DNA of 46,701 nucleotides from an uncultured Treponema sp. (GTDB taxonomy: Bacteria; Spirochaetota; Spirochaetia; Treponematales; Treponemataceae), in contig CAMNIU010000222.1 of the NCBI GenBank assembly GCA_946540605.1, positions 1-46,701 of the forward strand, in the 5' to 3' direction. Of this stretch, positions 15,709 to 23,040 are shown piece after piece. The stretch's first letter is position 1, and each line of letters starts with the position of its first letter. The position numbers and the translations under genes were made by a program. The notes below the pieces were generated by a model. The model worked only from the letters and a program-made list of their open reading frames with translations, ran no database searches and was not told where the DNA came from.

Positions 15709-16989
15709 TTATTTATCAAAATCTGCATACTTTTTAGGGAAGGCTGCATATTCGCCTATTATGATAGGGGCATTATATTCTTTTGCTTTTTCTGATAAAA
15801 ATGCCATATCATCTTTAATGATTCTTCCATGAACTGTTTCATTCCAGATTGCAGTCATTTTTGTCCAGGTTGCATCTGACCAGGTAAAGCCTTGAGGATT
15901 GTAATTATGTACCTCTATAATCAGATGATTTTCTGTGCTGTCTTCTGGAAGGGCAAAATTAGAAAATGAATTAGAACTACCTTCTCCGGCATAAGTCATA
16001 ACTATAAGATTTCTTGTTGAATTATTTCCGCCGGTTGCTCTAACAGAATCTACAAAAAGCTGATTCCATTTATTTATGTATACATTTGCTTTCTTTGCTA
16101 CATCCAGGCTTGGACTCCATGTTGCTTTTTCATCTAATACTTCATTCATACTTTCAAAAATCAGACGTTCATCATAATCCTTAAAAGTTTCTGCTAACTG
16201 AGTCCATATGTTTTGAAAGCGATCTTTGTACTGTTCCCAGCTTGAATCGCAGGCTTTTATCCAGCCAGAAGCTCCACCATCATGATGAATATTTATGATA
16301 CAGTACATGTCGTTTTCAATAACATAATCAAGGCATTCTTTTACGCGTGAAAGCCATACTGGATCAATATTGCCTTCATCATCAATATGTTCGCCCCAGG
16401 TTACCGGCATGCGGACTGCATCAAAACCAAGACTTTTTACAAGAGCAATTATTTCATTACTTGTTTTTGGCTGGCCCCAACCGGTTTCCCAGGTTATAAT
16501 TCCATCGTTCCATCTGACCATCCAGCCTTTCTCATCTTCTTTTGAACTAGCCCAGTTGTCATACCATTTATTATGAGTCTTATCCCAAAGAGCCTGATAT
16601 GAGGTTGAGTCCAAAGTATTTCCAAGATTCCAGCCGGTCTTCATATTTTTTACAGCTGTCTGGGCAGATTCTTCTTTATAGCCTTTTTCAGCTTTATGAT
16701 ATTGTGCTCGGCCTTCATAGCTTTTCATAATTCCATCAATTACTTCCTGATGGGCAGAAAGATTTTTTCTGATAACTATATCAGAACAGTCCCACCAGAA
16801 GCCTGTGAGATTATCATCTGCGGAAAAACAGTTGTTGATACATTCTGCATATTTTGCGACCTCTTTGTAGTTGTATTCATTGTTTGTTGCATCTGTATTA
16901 GATTTGCAAGAATTACATAAAAGGATAAATGGTGTGATTAAGCCTGTAATTATAAGACATACTTTTGATATAAATATATTTTTTTTCAT
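15709..16989 (-). CDS. GH5-family endoglucanase-like lipoprotein, apparently circularly permuted
   Basis: A 426-residue secreted glycosidase. Signal peptide 1-25 with a lipoprotein-like CNSC (Cys28). GH5 landmarks: MKTGWNLGNTLD (116-127, normal domain start), DAVRMPVTW (190-198), INIHHDGG (232-239), acid/base Glu283 in SMNEV, EVHNYNP (359-365) and nucleophile Glu413 in IIIGEYAAF. In ordinary GH5 enzymes 50-60 residues follow the nucleophile, including the eighth strand with a conserved Trp; here only 13 do. The missing piece appears instead at residues 40-93, just after the signal: YKEVAKYAEC, LTGFWWDC, then IRKNLSAHQEVIDGIMKSYEG. Specificity (cellulose, xyloglucan or mixed-linkage glucan) cannot be read. 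The promoter is a perfect consensus and leaderless. Confidence 0.88.
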   Translation of the reverse strand: MKKNIFISKVCLIITGLITPFILLCNSCKSNTDATNNEYNYKEVAKYAECINNCFSADDNLTGFWWDCSDIVIRKNLSAHQEVIDGIMKSYEGRAQYHKAEKGYKEESAQTAVKNMKTGWNLGNTLDSTSYQALWDKTHNKWYDNWASSKEDEKGWMVRWNDGIITWETGWGQPKTSNEIIALVKSLGFDAVRMPVTWGEHIDDEGNIDPVWLSRVKECLDYVIENDMYCIINIHHDGGASGWIKACDSSWEQYKDRFQNIWTQLAETFKDYDERLIFESMNEVLDEKATWSPSLDVAKKANVYINKWNQLFVDSVRATGGNNSTRNLIVMTYAGEGSSNSFSNFALPEDSTENHLIIEVHNYNPQGFTWSDATWTKMTAIWNETVHGRIIKDDMAFLSEKAKEYNAPIIIGEYAAFPKKYADFDK

Positions 16990-16995
16990 AAGTTA

Positions 16996-17024
16996 ATTAT
17001 AGGTTTGGAAAACTTGGTTGTCAA
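16996..17024 (-). promoter_or_regulatory. Perfect-consensus, leaderless sigma-70 promoter of the GH5 gene
   Basis: On the minus strand: TTGACA (17024-17019), a 17-nt spacer, TATAAT (17001-16996), then 6 nt, then the ATG of the GH5 gene at 16989. Both hexamers match consensus exactly. No Shine-Dalgarno is present in the 6 nt left. Confidence 0.85.
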
Positions 17025-17070
17025 ACGAAGTTTGAAAAATAAGAGAAAGCCCGTAGGTCACAAGCTCTAT

Positions 17071-17099
17071 TTCCCATTAATTTGTTTTTGTGATATTAT
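17071..17099 (+). promoter_or_regulatory. Predicted leaderless promoter of queA
   Basis: TTCCCA (17071-17076, 4/6), a 17-nt spacer ending in TGA, then TATTAT (17094-17099), giving an extended -10 TGATATTAT. The queA ATG is 6 nt downstream and no Shine-Dalgarno precedes it. Confidence 0.6.
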
Positions 17100-17105
17100 A
17101 GCCGC

Positions 17106-18179
17106 ATGTTAACTTCTGATTTTAATTTTGAGCTGCCCGAAGATTTGATTGCGCAGCATCCAAGTGGAGTGCGCGGACAGGATAAACTCATGCTTTTGAA
17201 CAGGGCAACCGGACAAGTGGAACATCACATGATGGATGACCTCCCGGATTTGATTGAGCCCGGAACTCTTATGATTTTTAATAACAGCCGTGTTCGTCGC
17301 GCTCGTGTTTACGGAATCAAAGAGACTACGGGCCGCGAAACAGAATTCATGTTTCTTAATACAATCGATAAAGAATGCTGCATTTGGAATACCATGGTAA
17401 AATCTGCAAAAAAACAGAAGCCTGGAATGCATTACAAATTTCCAGATGGAACTGTTGCTGAAATTATTGAACACGAAGGAAATGCTGGAACAGAATTTCG
17501 TGCTCTAAAATTTGATTTTGCAATTGATGAAGACTGGTTTGAGCGTAACGGCCACATTCCTCTTCCTCCATATATCAAGCGTGGGGACACGGAAGAAGAT
17601 TCAGAACGTTATCAGAATGTTTATGCCACTAACACTGGTTCTGCAGCCTGTCCTACAGCGGGGCTTCATTTTACAGAAGATATGCTTGCACGTCTTGATG
17701 CAAAGGAAATTGAACGCCGCTTTGTAACTCTGCATGTAGGACTGGGAACCTTCCTTCCGGTTCGTGAAGATAATATTGAAAATCATAAAATGCACGAAGA
17801 ATGGTATACAGTTCCAAAGGAAACTGCTGATGCCATTAACAAGGCTAAAGCTGAAGGCAGACCTATTCTTGCTGTTGGAACTACAAGTGTAAGAACTCTT
17901 GAAAGTGTGGCTCAGAAAATTGAAATGGAAGGCGGGGTAGTCGGGGCTAACAATGAATGGGTGCGTGCCGGCACAAGTTCTACGAGCATCTTTATGTATC
18001 CGGGCTTTAAGTTTAAGGTTGTAGACAAAATGTTTACAAACTTCCATACTCCGGAAAGCACATTAATTATGCTGGTTTCAGCCTTTGCCGGCCGCGAACA
18101 CATACTGAACGCCTACAAAACTGCCGTGGAAAATAGATATCGTTTCTTCTCCTATGGAGATTGTATGTTCATAAGATAA
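17106..18179 (+). CDS. queA: S-adenosylmethionine:tRNA ribosyltransferase-isomerase QueA
   Basis: The enzyme transfers the ribosyl group of SAM to 7-aminomethyl-7-deazaguanine in tRNA, forming epoxyqueuosine. The 357 residues carry the family hallmarks: ELPEDLIAQHPSGVRGQDKLMLL, LIEPGTLMIFNNSRVRRAR, GHIPLPPYIKRGDTEEDSERYQNVYA, GSAACPTAGLHFTEDML, VTLHVGLGTFLPVR and FTNFHTPESTLIMLVSAFAG. The partner tgt, which inserts the queuine precursor, is in this window at 39006. The gene is the last member of the interrupted yebC-ruv-queA set. Confidence 0.97.
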   Translation: MLTSDFNFELPEDLIAQHPSGVRGQDKLMLLNRATGQVEHHMMDDLPDLIEPGTLMIFNNSRVRRARVYGIKETTGRETEFMFLNTIDKECCIWNTMVKSAKKQKPGMHYKFPDGTVAEIIEHEGNAGTEFRALKFDFAIDEDWFERNGHIPLPPYIKRGDTEEDSERYQNVYATNTGSAACPTAGLHFTEDMLARLDAKEIERRFVTLHVGLGTFLPVREDNIENHKMHEEWYTVPKETADAINKAKAEGRPILAVGTTSVRTLESVAQKIEMEGGVVGANNEWVRAGTSSTSIFMYPGFKFKVVDKMFTNFHTPESTLIMLVSAFAGREHILNAYKTAVENRYRFFSYGDCMFIR

Positions 18180-18180
18180 A

Positions 18181-18262
18181 AAATTCCTCACAGAGTTAAG
18201 GAGTGCACGGAGGAAAATGAAAAAATATAAACTCTGTGTCCTCTTAAACTCTGTGAGAAATT
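18181..18262. repeat. ~80-bp nested palindromic repeat, family B copy 2
   Basis: AAATTCCTCACAGAG at the left and CTCTGTGAGAAATTT at the right, with an inner CTCTGTGTCCTCTTAAA arm. It fills the 87-nt gap between convergent queA and the FAD-subunit gene, and may form the 3' end of both transcripts. Confidence 0.85.
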
Positions 18263-18266
18263 TATT

Positions 18267-19064
18267 CTATGTTAATTGTTCAAAACTATAGCGCGCTAAA
18301 TTAAAAAACTGCTGACGCATTACGTCAGTAATCATCTGGTCGGTAGCGGCCTTCTGGAATTGTTCAGCTACTGCTTCTTCAAGTTGAGAAATGTCTTTCT
18401 GTGAAAGTGGCAGGCGACGACCGCTCATAAAATTTTCAAACTCCTTGCTATGGAATGTAAATGGACCTGCAAAAGCCAGGTGCACATTAAGCAGGGAGTT
18501 TTTTTCTGTATCAGCTAAAAATGCAAACGAAGCTGACTGCTGGGTAATAGTGTGTTCCGGACCAACACGGCGGAAAATAGAAAGCTCTGCATCTACAAGC
18601 GGAATTCGGATATTTGATAGAATAAAACCTTCCGGCACAACCTTAAAGTTTCTGATGTTTTCTGTATGAGTTTCTGTCTGATTTTTGAATTCGAGTTTTG
18701 CATCTAGTGCCATAAGAGGGGCAAACAGAGTAAGCTTATGATTTTCGGAACAGATGTTTCCACCGATTGTAGCTGTGTTTCGGATTATGGGATTTGCAAT
18801 ACAGTTTAAGGCTTCGTATAAAATTGGCGGCAAGTGGGTCTGTCCTATAGCTAAGAGTTCTGCAAGTGTAGTTCCAGGGCCTACATCAATATAACGCTCG
18901 TGACGCGAAATGTGAGAAAGATCTTTTATTCCATGCGTTGAAATAAATTTATCGGGCAGTGTTTCAATTCTTGTACAGCCACCTACAACCTTTGTTCCCG
19001 GATTATTACTCAGGATTTTTATGAGTTCTGCTGCATTTTTTGCATAAAGTATTGTCTTTCCCAT
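18267..19064 (-). CDS. FAD-binding subunit of a molybdenum-hydroxylase-like complex
   Basis: A 265-residue CoxM/XdhB-type flavoprotein subunit. The FAD sites are visible: KVVGGCTRIE (for the usual aGGT motif) and NTATIGGNICSENHKLTLFAPLMALDAKLEF. The CO_deh_flav_C-like tail is present (FMSGRRLPLSQKDISQLEEAVAEQF). It would take electrons from the iron-sulfur subunit and pass them to NAD+ or another acceptor. It is the last gene of a five-gene minus-strand run, 26 nt after the 2Fe-2S gene, with AAGGAAG ahead of its ATG. The subunit looks more canonical than its partners. Confidence 0.85.
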   Translation of the reverse strand: MGKTILYAKNAAELIKILSNNPGTKVVGGCTRIETLPDKFISTHGIKDLSHISRHERYIDVGPGTTLAELLAIGQTHLPPILYEALNCIANPIIRNTATIGGNICSENHKLTLFAPLMALDAKLEFKNQTETHTENIRNFKVVPEGFILSNIRIPLVDAELSIFRRVGPEHTITQQSASFAFLADTEKNSLLNVHLAFAGPFTFHSKEFENFMSGRRLPLSQKDISQLEEAVAEQFQKAATDQMITDVMRQQFFNLARYSFEQLT

Positions 19065-19090
19065 TCTACTTCCTTATTAATGAATCCTTA

Positions 19091-19567
19091 TCAGCTTCGT
19101 TTTAATCTTTTATTTGACACCTGAATTGCATAGATGATTCCATTTACAAGAGTTTCTAAATCCGTACAGCAAGGGGCAAGGGCTTTCAGATTATCTGCAA
19201 TTTCTTGACGGGTAGGTATTTTGGGTATTTTTAAGATCTGATAAGCAGAAAAAACTTTTCCTGCTGTACAGTAACCGCAAAGTTTTATTCCAGCTTTCTG
19301 AAAGCCTGCCATTATATTTGAATACTCTTCTGTTTTTGTAAAATAATCTAAGGTAACGATGTCACAGTTTCGGACAATTCCTGCCGGTATTTTACAAGAT
19401 GCAACCGGTTTGTCATCAAGCAAAATTGTACAGGTTCCACAAAAGCCACTGCTGCAGCCACTTTTTACCGAAGGACAGCCGTTTTTGTGTAACACCTTCA
19501 TAAGTGATTCATCTGCATGAGCGTCAAGAATTGTTTTTGTTCCGTTCAGGGTTACTGGTATTTTCAT
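19091..19567 (-). CDS. 2Fe-2S subunit of the molybdenum-hydroxylase-like complex, altered distal cluster motif
   Basis: 158 residues with two predicted [2Fe-2S] domains. The plant-ferredoxin-like cluster is intact: Cys38, Cys43, Cys46 and Cys58 (GCSSGFCGTC...SC). The distal cluster has Cys97 and Cys100 (CGYC), but the normal C-x-C of the NLCRCTGY motif reads APCCTDL (Cys133-Cys134): the first ligand position is Pro and the Cys is shifted by one. The start overlaps the stop of the large-subunit gene by 4 nt, with GGAG upstream. Electron transfer between the molybdenum site and FAD is the expected role. Confidence 0.85.
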   Translation of the reverse strand: MKIPVTLNGTKTILDAHADESLMKVLHKNGCPSVKSGCSSGFCGTCTILLDDKPVASCKIPAGIVRNCDIVTLDYFTKTEEYSNIMAGFQKAGIKLCGYCTAGKVFSAYQILKIPKIPTRQEIADNLKALAPCCTDLETLVNGIIYAIQVSNKRLKRS

Positions 19568-21798
19568 TCTTCCGCTCCTTTGCTTTCAGATTTTTTAGTT
19601 TCATTCTTTTCTTTTGTACGGTCTCGAATCAGCTGGAAGAGCAGATCTTCTGTACAAGGAAGTTCTGTAAGCTGAGTTGTAAGTGCAAGAGAAAGTGCCG
19701 AAGAAAAGGCTGCCGGGAGCGAATTATGAATGAGTCCTCCAACCTGACCAGAGCGGTTACTTGATTGAATAAAACTGATGTTGATTGCATCGCAAGGAAC
19801 TGTCTTTCCTTTTACAAGCATATTAAGTTCCTGCTGAATTTCCAGTTTAAGAGTACGGCGTGCTGCAGCTTCATCAAAAAGTTCTCCACAATCCATAGTA
19901 ACCCAGATTCCTTTGATTTTCTCGCTGTAGGTATAAGTGTCGAGTTCCACCTCAACTACAGTTGTTATAAAAGAGGTTGTAAAGAAGGGAGTTCCGCTGA
20001 AACTGTCTTTATCCCATTTGTTGCGTGGAGAAAGCTGACCACCGCGTTTTGCAGTAATTGGAAGCGGCTGATGGAAGCGTTTTTTCTGAATATCTGTACA
20101 GCATTTTTTTACAAGCTCGTTCATAATACTGATGGAGCTGTAAGAATCTTCCGGACGTTCTGGAATCTGATCATATGGAAAATCAGAATTAATCTGAATA
20201 TTTTGTTTTGGAATTTGAAGAATTTCAGCAGCAGAGCTTTTCCAGATGTCCTGAATTACTTCAGAAGGTTTTATTGTGTGAATTATAAGTTTTTCATCGG
20301 CGTTTAGAGTTACTTCCACTTTTGTGTCATTTGTAAAACTTGTTTGTCCGTAATAGCCAGAAGGAATGTATGCAGTTGCAACTCCAATTCCTCGTAATGG
20401 AAGAGCAAAGAAAGGTTTACTGTCTTTTTCTGCACGGTCAATTGCTTCCATATGGAATGAGGCATATTTTCTGTTGAAATCACTTTCCTTAAGGGCCTTT
20501 TGAATAACCGATTCAACATCACCTGTTGGAATAGTAAACGGAAAGTCTTTTGATTCCGGTGATTTATGAGCATTTAGAAGGCGAAGTTCATCCGGGAAAA
20601 TTTTTGACTGATTACTGATTTTCTGGATTTCGTTTTCAATTGCAAAAAAGGCTTGTGATTCAATTATCTGCATGGAAATTGATGTAGGCGGATTTTTGGA
20701 AGTATGTGCTTTTGCAGAGATGTAAAGATTTTCTGGTTTATAATAGCTTGCTGATGCAATTGCAATTCGGTCTGTTATTTCCTGAGCAAAAGGATTCGAG
20801 CTTCCAATATCAATATCAATAATGATTTTTAAGGCTTTTAAGCGGCCGTCTTTGTTTAAGGCTGTTCGGTAAGTTATTTCTGTGAGAACACCAGGAACCA
20901 TATAGTTTTCCTGTTCAAACTGAGAAAGCACAAGACGAACCGGTTTTTTAGTTAGCCATGAAGCAGCAGCAATTTGAACTGCAAGTTGAGTCGTTCTTAC
21001 CAGCCCGGAAGGATAGATTCCTGCAGATTTTGTTTTATGAATATAAACCTGCTCTTCTTTAATATCCAGAACCTGAGCTACAGATTTTTGGGTAAAAGAA
21101 GTCCAGCGGGTTGGAGCATATACATGAATTTTATCGCCTTCTGTATAAGCAAAAGCTCCTTCTGTTTCCTGCCATTTTGGTGTAAGTAGTTTTTCTTTCC
21201 AGATATCTGTTGATGTAAAATCAGCATTATCAAAAAGTTTTGTATCTGCCTGAGCAAGAGATAAAGTTTTATAAAGTCCGTATTTTACTTCGCGGGTTGC
21301 AACAACAACATTTGGATTTTCTTCAACATGAGATTTATCGATTACAGTATCGAGAGATGGCATTTCATTAATCTGTTCAAGAAACTCTTTAAAATTTGCG
21401 GTTTCTTCCTGCTGATTAATTACATTGTTGAGAGCCGATTCAAGGTTTTCTACATCAAATGTAACGTTAGCAGTGTCTAACAGTTTGTAAACTTTTTCTT
21501 CGTCCGGGCCAAAAAGAATTCCAAGTGGTTCCCCGCTGTAAGATACATTTCCATATCCAAAGATTTTTGTGACTGTCTTGTTTGCAGAAATTGATTTTGC
21601 TCCAGGAAGGTCTTTTGAACTGAGCATAAAATAACCTTCCGGCAAATCAGGAACAGTTACGCTTTTTACTTTTCCGGCTGGGGCAGGGCTTCGTATGAGT
21701 GCTGCGTAAAGACAGCCTTCTTTTTCTGCATCGCTATAAAATCCGGATGCTTCGAGGGAGCGGAAATTTGCTTTTGAAGAATTTTTCTTTGCAGCCAT
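19564..21798 (-). CDS. Divergent molybdopterin-binding subunit of xanthine-dehydrogenase family
   Basis: A 744-residue homologue of the large (XdhA/CoxL) subunit. The N-terminal a/b hammerhead is recognisable (EGCLYAALIRSPAPAGKVKSV, NVSYSGEPLGILFG). Further homologous stretches are KKPVRLVLSQFEQE, FFAIENEI and the PAAFSSAL helix. The three loops that normally hold or serve the molybdenum cofactor are not conserved: the GGGFGGK position reads SAGIYPSGL (258-266), the RGFG position reads SISMQIIE (373-380), and the GVGE catalytic-Glu motif reads SGQVGGLI (683-690). The tail is Lys/Glu-rich. Substrate and even activity are uncertain. It overlaps both neighbours (TAATG upstream, 4 nt downstream), so translation is probably coupled. 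Confidence 0.8.
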   Translation of the reverse strand: MAAKKNSSKANFRSLEASGFYSDAEKEGCLYAALIRSPAPAGKVKSVTVPDLPEGYFMLSSKDLPGAKSISANKTVTKIFGYGNVSYSGEPLGILFGPDEEKVYKLLDTANVTFDVENLESALNNVINQQEETANFKEFLEQINEMPSLDTVIDKSHVEENPNVVVATREVKYGLYKTLSLAQADTKLFDNADFTSTDIWKEKLLTPKWQETEGAFAYTEGDKIHVYAPTRWTSFTQKSVAQVLDIKEEQVYIHKTKSAGIYPSGLVRTTQLAVQIAAASWLTKKPVRLVLSQFEQENYMVPGVLTEITYRTALNKDGRLKALKIIIDIDIGSSNPFAQEITDRIAIASASYYKPENLYISAKAHTSKNPPTSISMQIIESQAFFAIENEIQKISNQSKIFPDELRLLNAHKSPESKDFPFTIPTGDVESVIQKALKESDFNRKYASFHMEAIDRAEKDSKPFFALPLRGIGVATAYIPSGYYGQTSFTNDTKVEVTLNADEKLIIHTIKPSEVIQDIWKSSAAEILQIPKQNIQINSDFPYDQIPERPEDSYSSISIMNELVKKCCTDIQKKRFHQPLPITAKRGGQLSPRNKWDKDSFSGTPFFTTSFITTVVEVELDTYTYSEKIKGIWVTMDCGELFDEAAARRTLKLEIQQELNMLVKGKTVPCDAINISFIQSSNRSGQVGGLIHNSLPAAFSSALSLALTTQLTELPCTEDLLFQLIRDRTKEKNETKKSESKGAEE

Positions 21799-23009
21799 TA
21801 TCTTCTATAAGTTTCTCCTATGTTTGTAACTGTGTCAATTACAAGTTGAGCCTGTTCATCTGTCATATCAGGATAGAGCGGAATTGAAATTGTAGTATTA
21901 TACTGATGCTCTGCATTCGGAAAGTTTTCTGCAGTAAAATCAGGGTAAAGTTCACGCCAGTAAGTAAAATGAAAAATCGGAATAAAATGGACTGAAATGC
22001 CTAGTCCTGCTTCCTGCATTTTTTTAGCAAATTCATCGCGTGTAATTTTCAGATTTTCCGGAATTATGCGCATCAGGTATAAATGCCAGCTGTTTCCTTC
22101 ACCATCTGGGGGAAGTTTTATAAAATCTAATTTAGAAAAAGCTTCATTGTATTTTTCTACAATTCGTTTTCTCTGTTCATAAAATAATTCTGCACGATCT
22201 ACCTGACAGCAGCCAAGTGCTGCAAGAACATCTGGAAGATTGAATTTATAACCAGGGGCTATAATGTCATATTCCCAGCTTGCGCGCGGGCTGGTGTAGC
22301 GGTCCCAGGTTGTACGGTCCATTCCATGCATACGCATAACAGTCATGCGGCGTGCAAGATCTTTATCGCGGGTACAAACCATTCCACCTTCTGCTGTTGT
22401 AATTGTCTTTGTTACATAAAAAGAGAAAACCCCTGCGTCTCCGATTGTTCCTGCATAACCAAGTTTTGTTGGAGAAGGGAAGGAGTGTGCAGCATCTTCT
22501 ATTACATAGATTTTGTGTTCCGGAGTAGAATACTTTTTTGCCAGCTCCATAATACGTTCCATATTACAGATGTTTCCTGCAATATGAACCGGCACAATTG
22601 CCTGTATGATATCTGCGTGTTTTTTTAAGATTTCTTCTATTTTATCTGGATCAATACTATAGTTGTCTTTTTCTACATCAGCAAAAAAAACATCTGCATT
22701 TAAGTGGCGGGCACAGGCTGCGGTTGAAACAAAAGTGTAGGGGGTTGTAATAACAGCTTTTCCCTGGCGAACTCCGCAGGCTTCCATCGCAAGAATCATT
22801 CCGCTGGTATTTGAATTAACTGCAAGACTAATTACCGGCTCGCGTTCAGCTGCTTCGTCGCCTTTGCTTACTGCTGCACTGAATTTTTTTTCAAACTCGA
22901 GTGCGTATTTTCCGGTGGTAAGCCAGCCGCTTCTAAGTACATCTAAAACTGCATCTTCTTCGGCTTTTGTTATTGCGGCTCTATGAAATGGAACTTTTAT
23001 TTCTGCCAT
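21798..23009 (-). CDS. DegT/DnrJ/EryC1/StrS PLP-dependent sugar aminotransferase
   Basis: A 403-residue fold-type I aminotransferase of the sensory-transduction/sugar class. Evidence includes the N-terminal VPFHRAAITKAEEDAVLDVLRSGWLTTG, VPVHIAGNICNME, IYVIEDAAHSFPS, the PLP-Lys motif SFYVTKTITTAEGGMV and LGISVHFIPIFHFTYW near the C-terminus. These enzymes aminate 4-keto (or 3-keto) nucleotide sugars. The dehydratase 31 nt upstream would supply such a 4-keto-6-deoxy sugar, so the pair probably makes an amino-dideoxy sugar for a glycan or flagellin (inference). The stop overlaps the next ATG by one base. Confidence 0.92.
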   Translation of the reverse strand: MAEIKVPFHRAAITKAEEDAVLDVLRSGWLTTGKYALEFEKKFSAAVSKGDEAAEREPVISLAVNSNTSGMILAMEACGVRQGKAVITTPYTFVSTAACARHLNADVFFADVEKDNYSIDPDKIEEILKKHADIIQAIVPVHIAGNICNMERIMELAKKYSTPEHKIYVIEDAAHSFPSPTKLGYAGTIGDAGVFSFYVTKTITTAEGGMVCTRDKDLARRMTVMRMHGMDRTTWDRYTSPRASWEYDIIAPGYKFNLPDVLAALGCCQVDRAELFYEQRKRIVEKYNEAFSKLDFIKLPPDGEGNSWHLYLMRIIPENLKITRDEFAKKMQEAGLGISVHFIPIFHFTYWRELYPDFTAENFPNAEHQYNTTISIPLYPDMTDEQAQLVIDTVTNIGETYRR

Positions 23010-23040
23010 AGTTTTATTCCTCGTGTGTTCTCAAATTCTT

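Noticed and set aside
15709-16989. Simple 3' truncation (pseudogene) of the GH5 gene
   Set aside because: Considered first, because the frame stops just after the nucleophile. The missing C-terminal segment was then recognised near the N-terminus, so permutation explains the data better.
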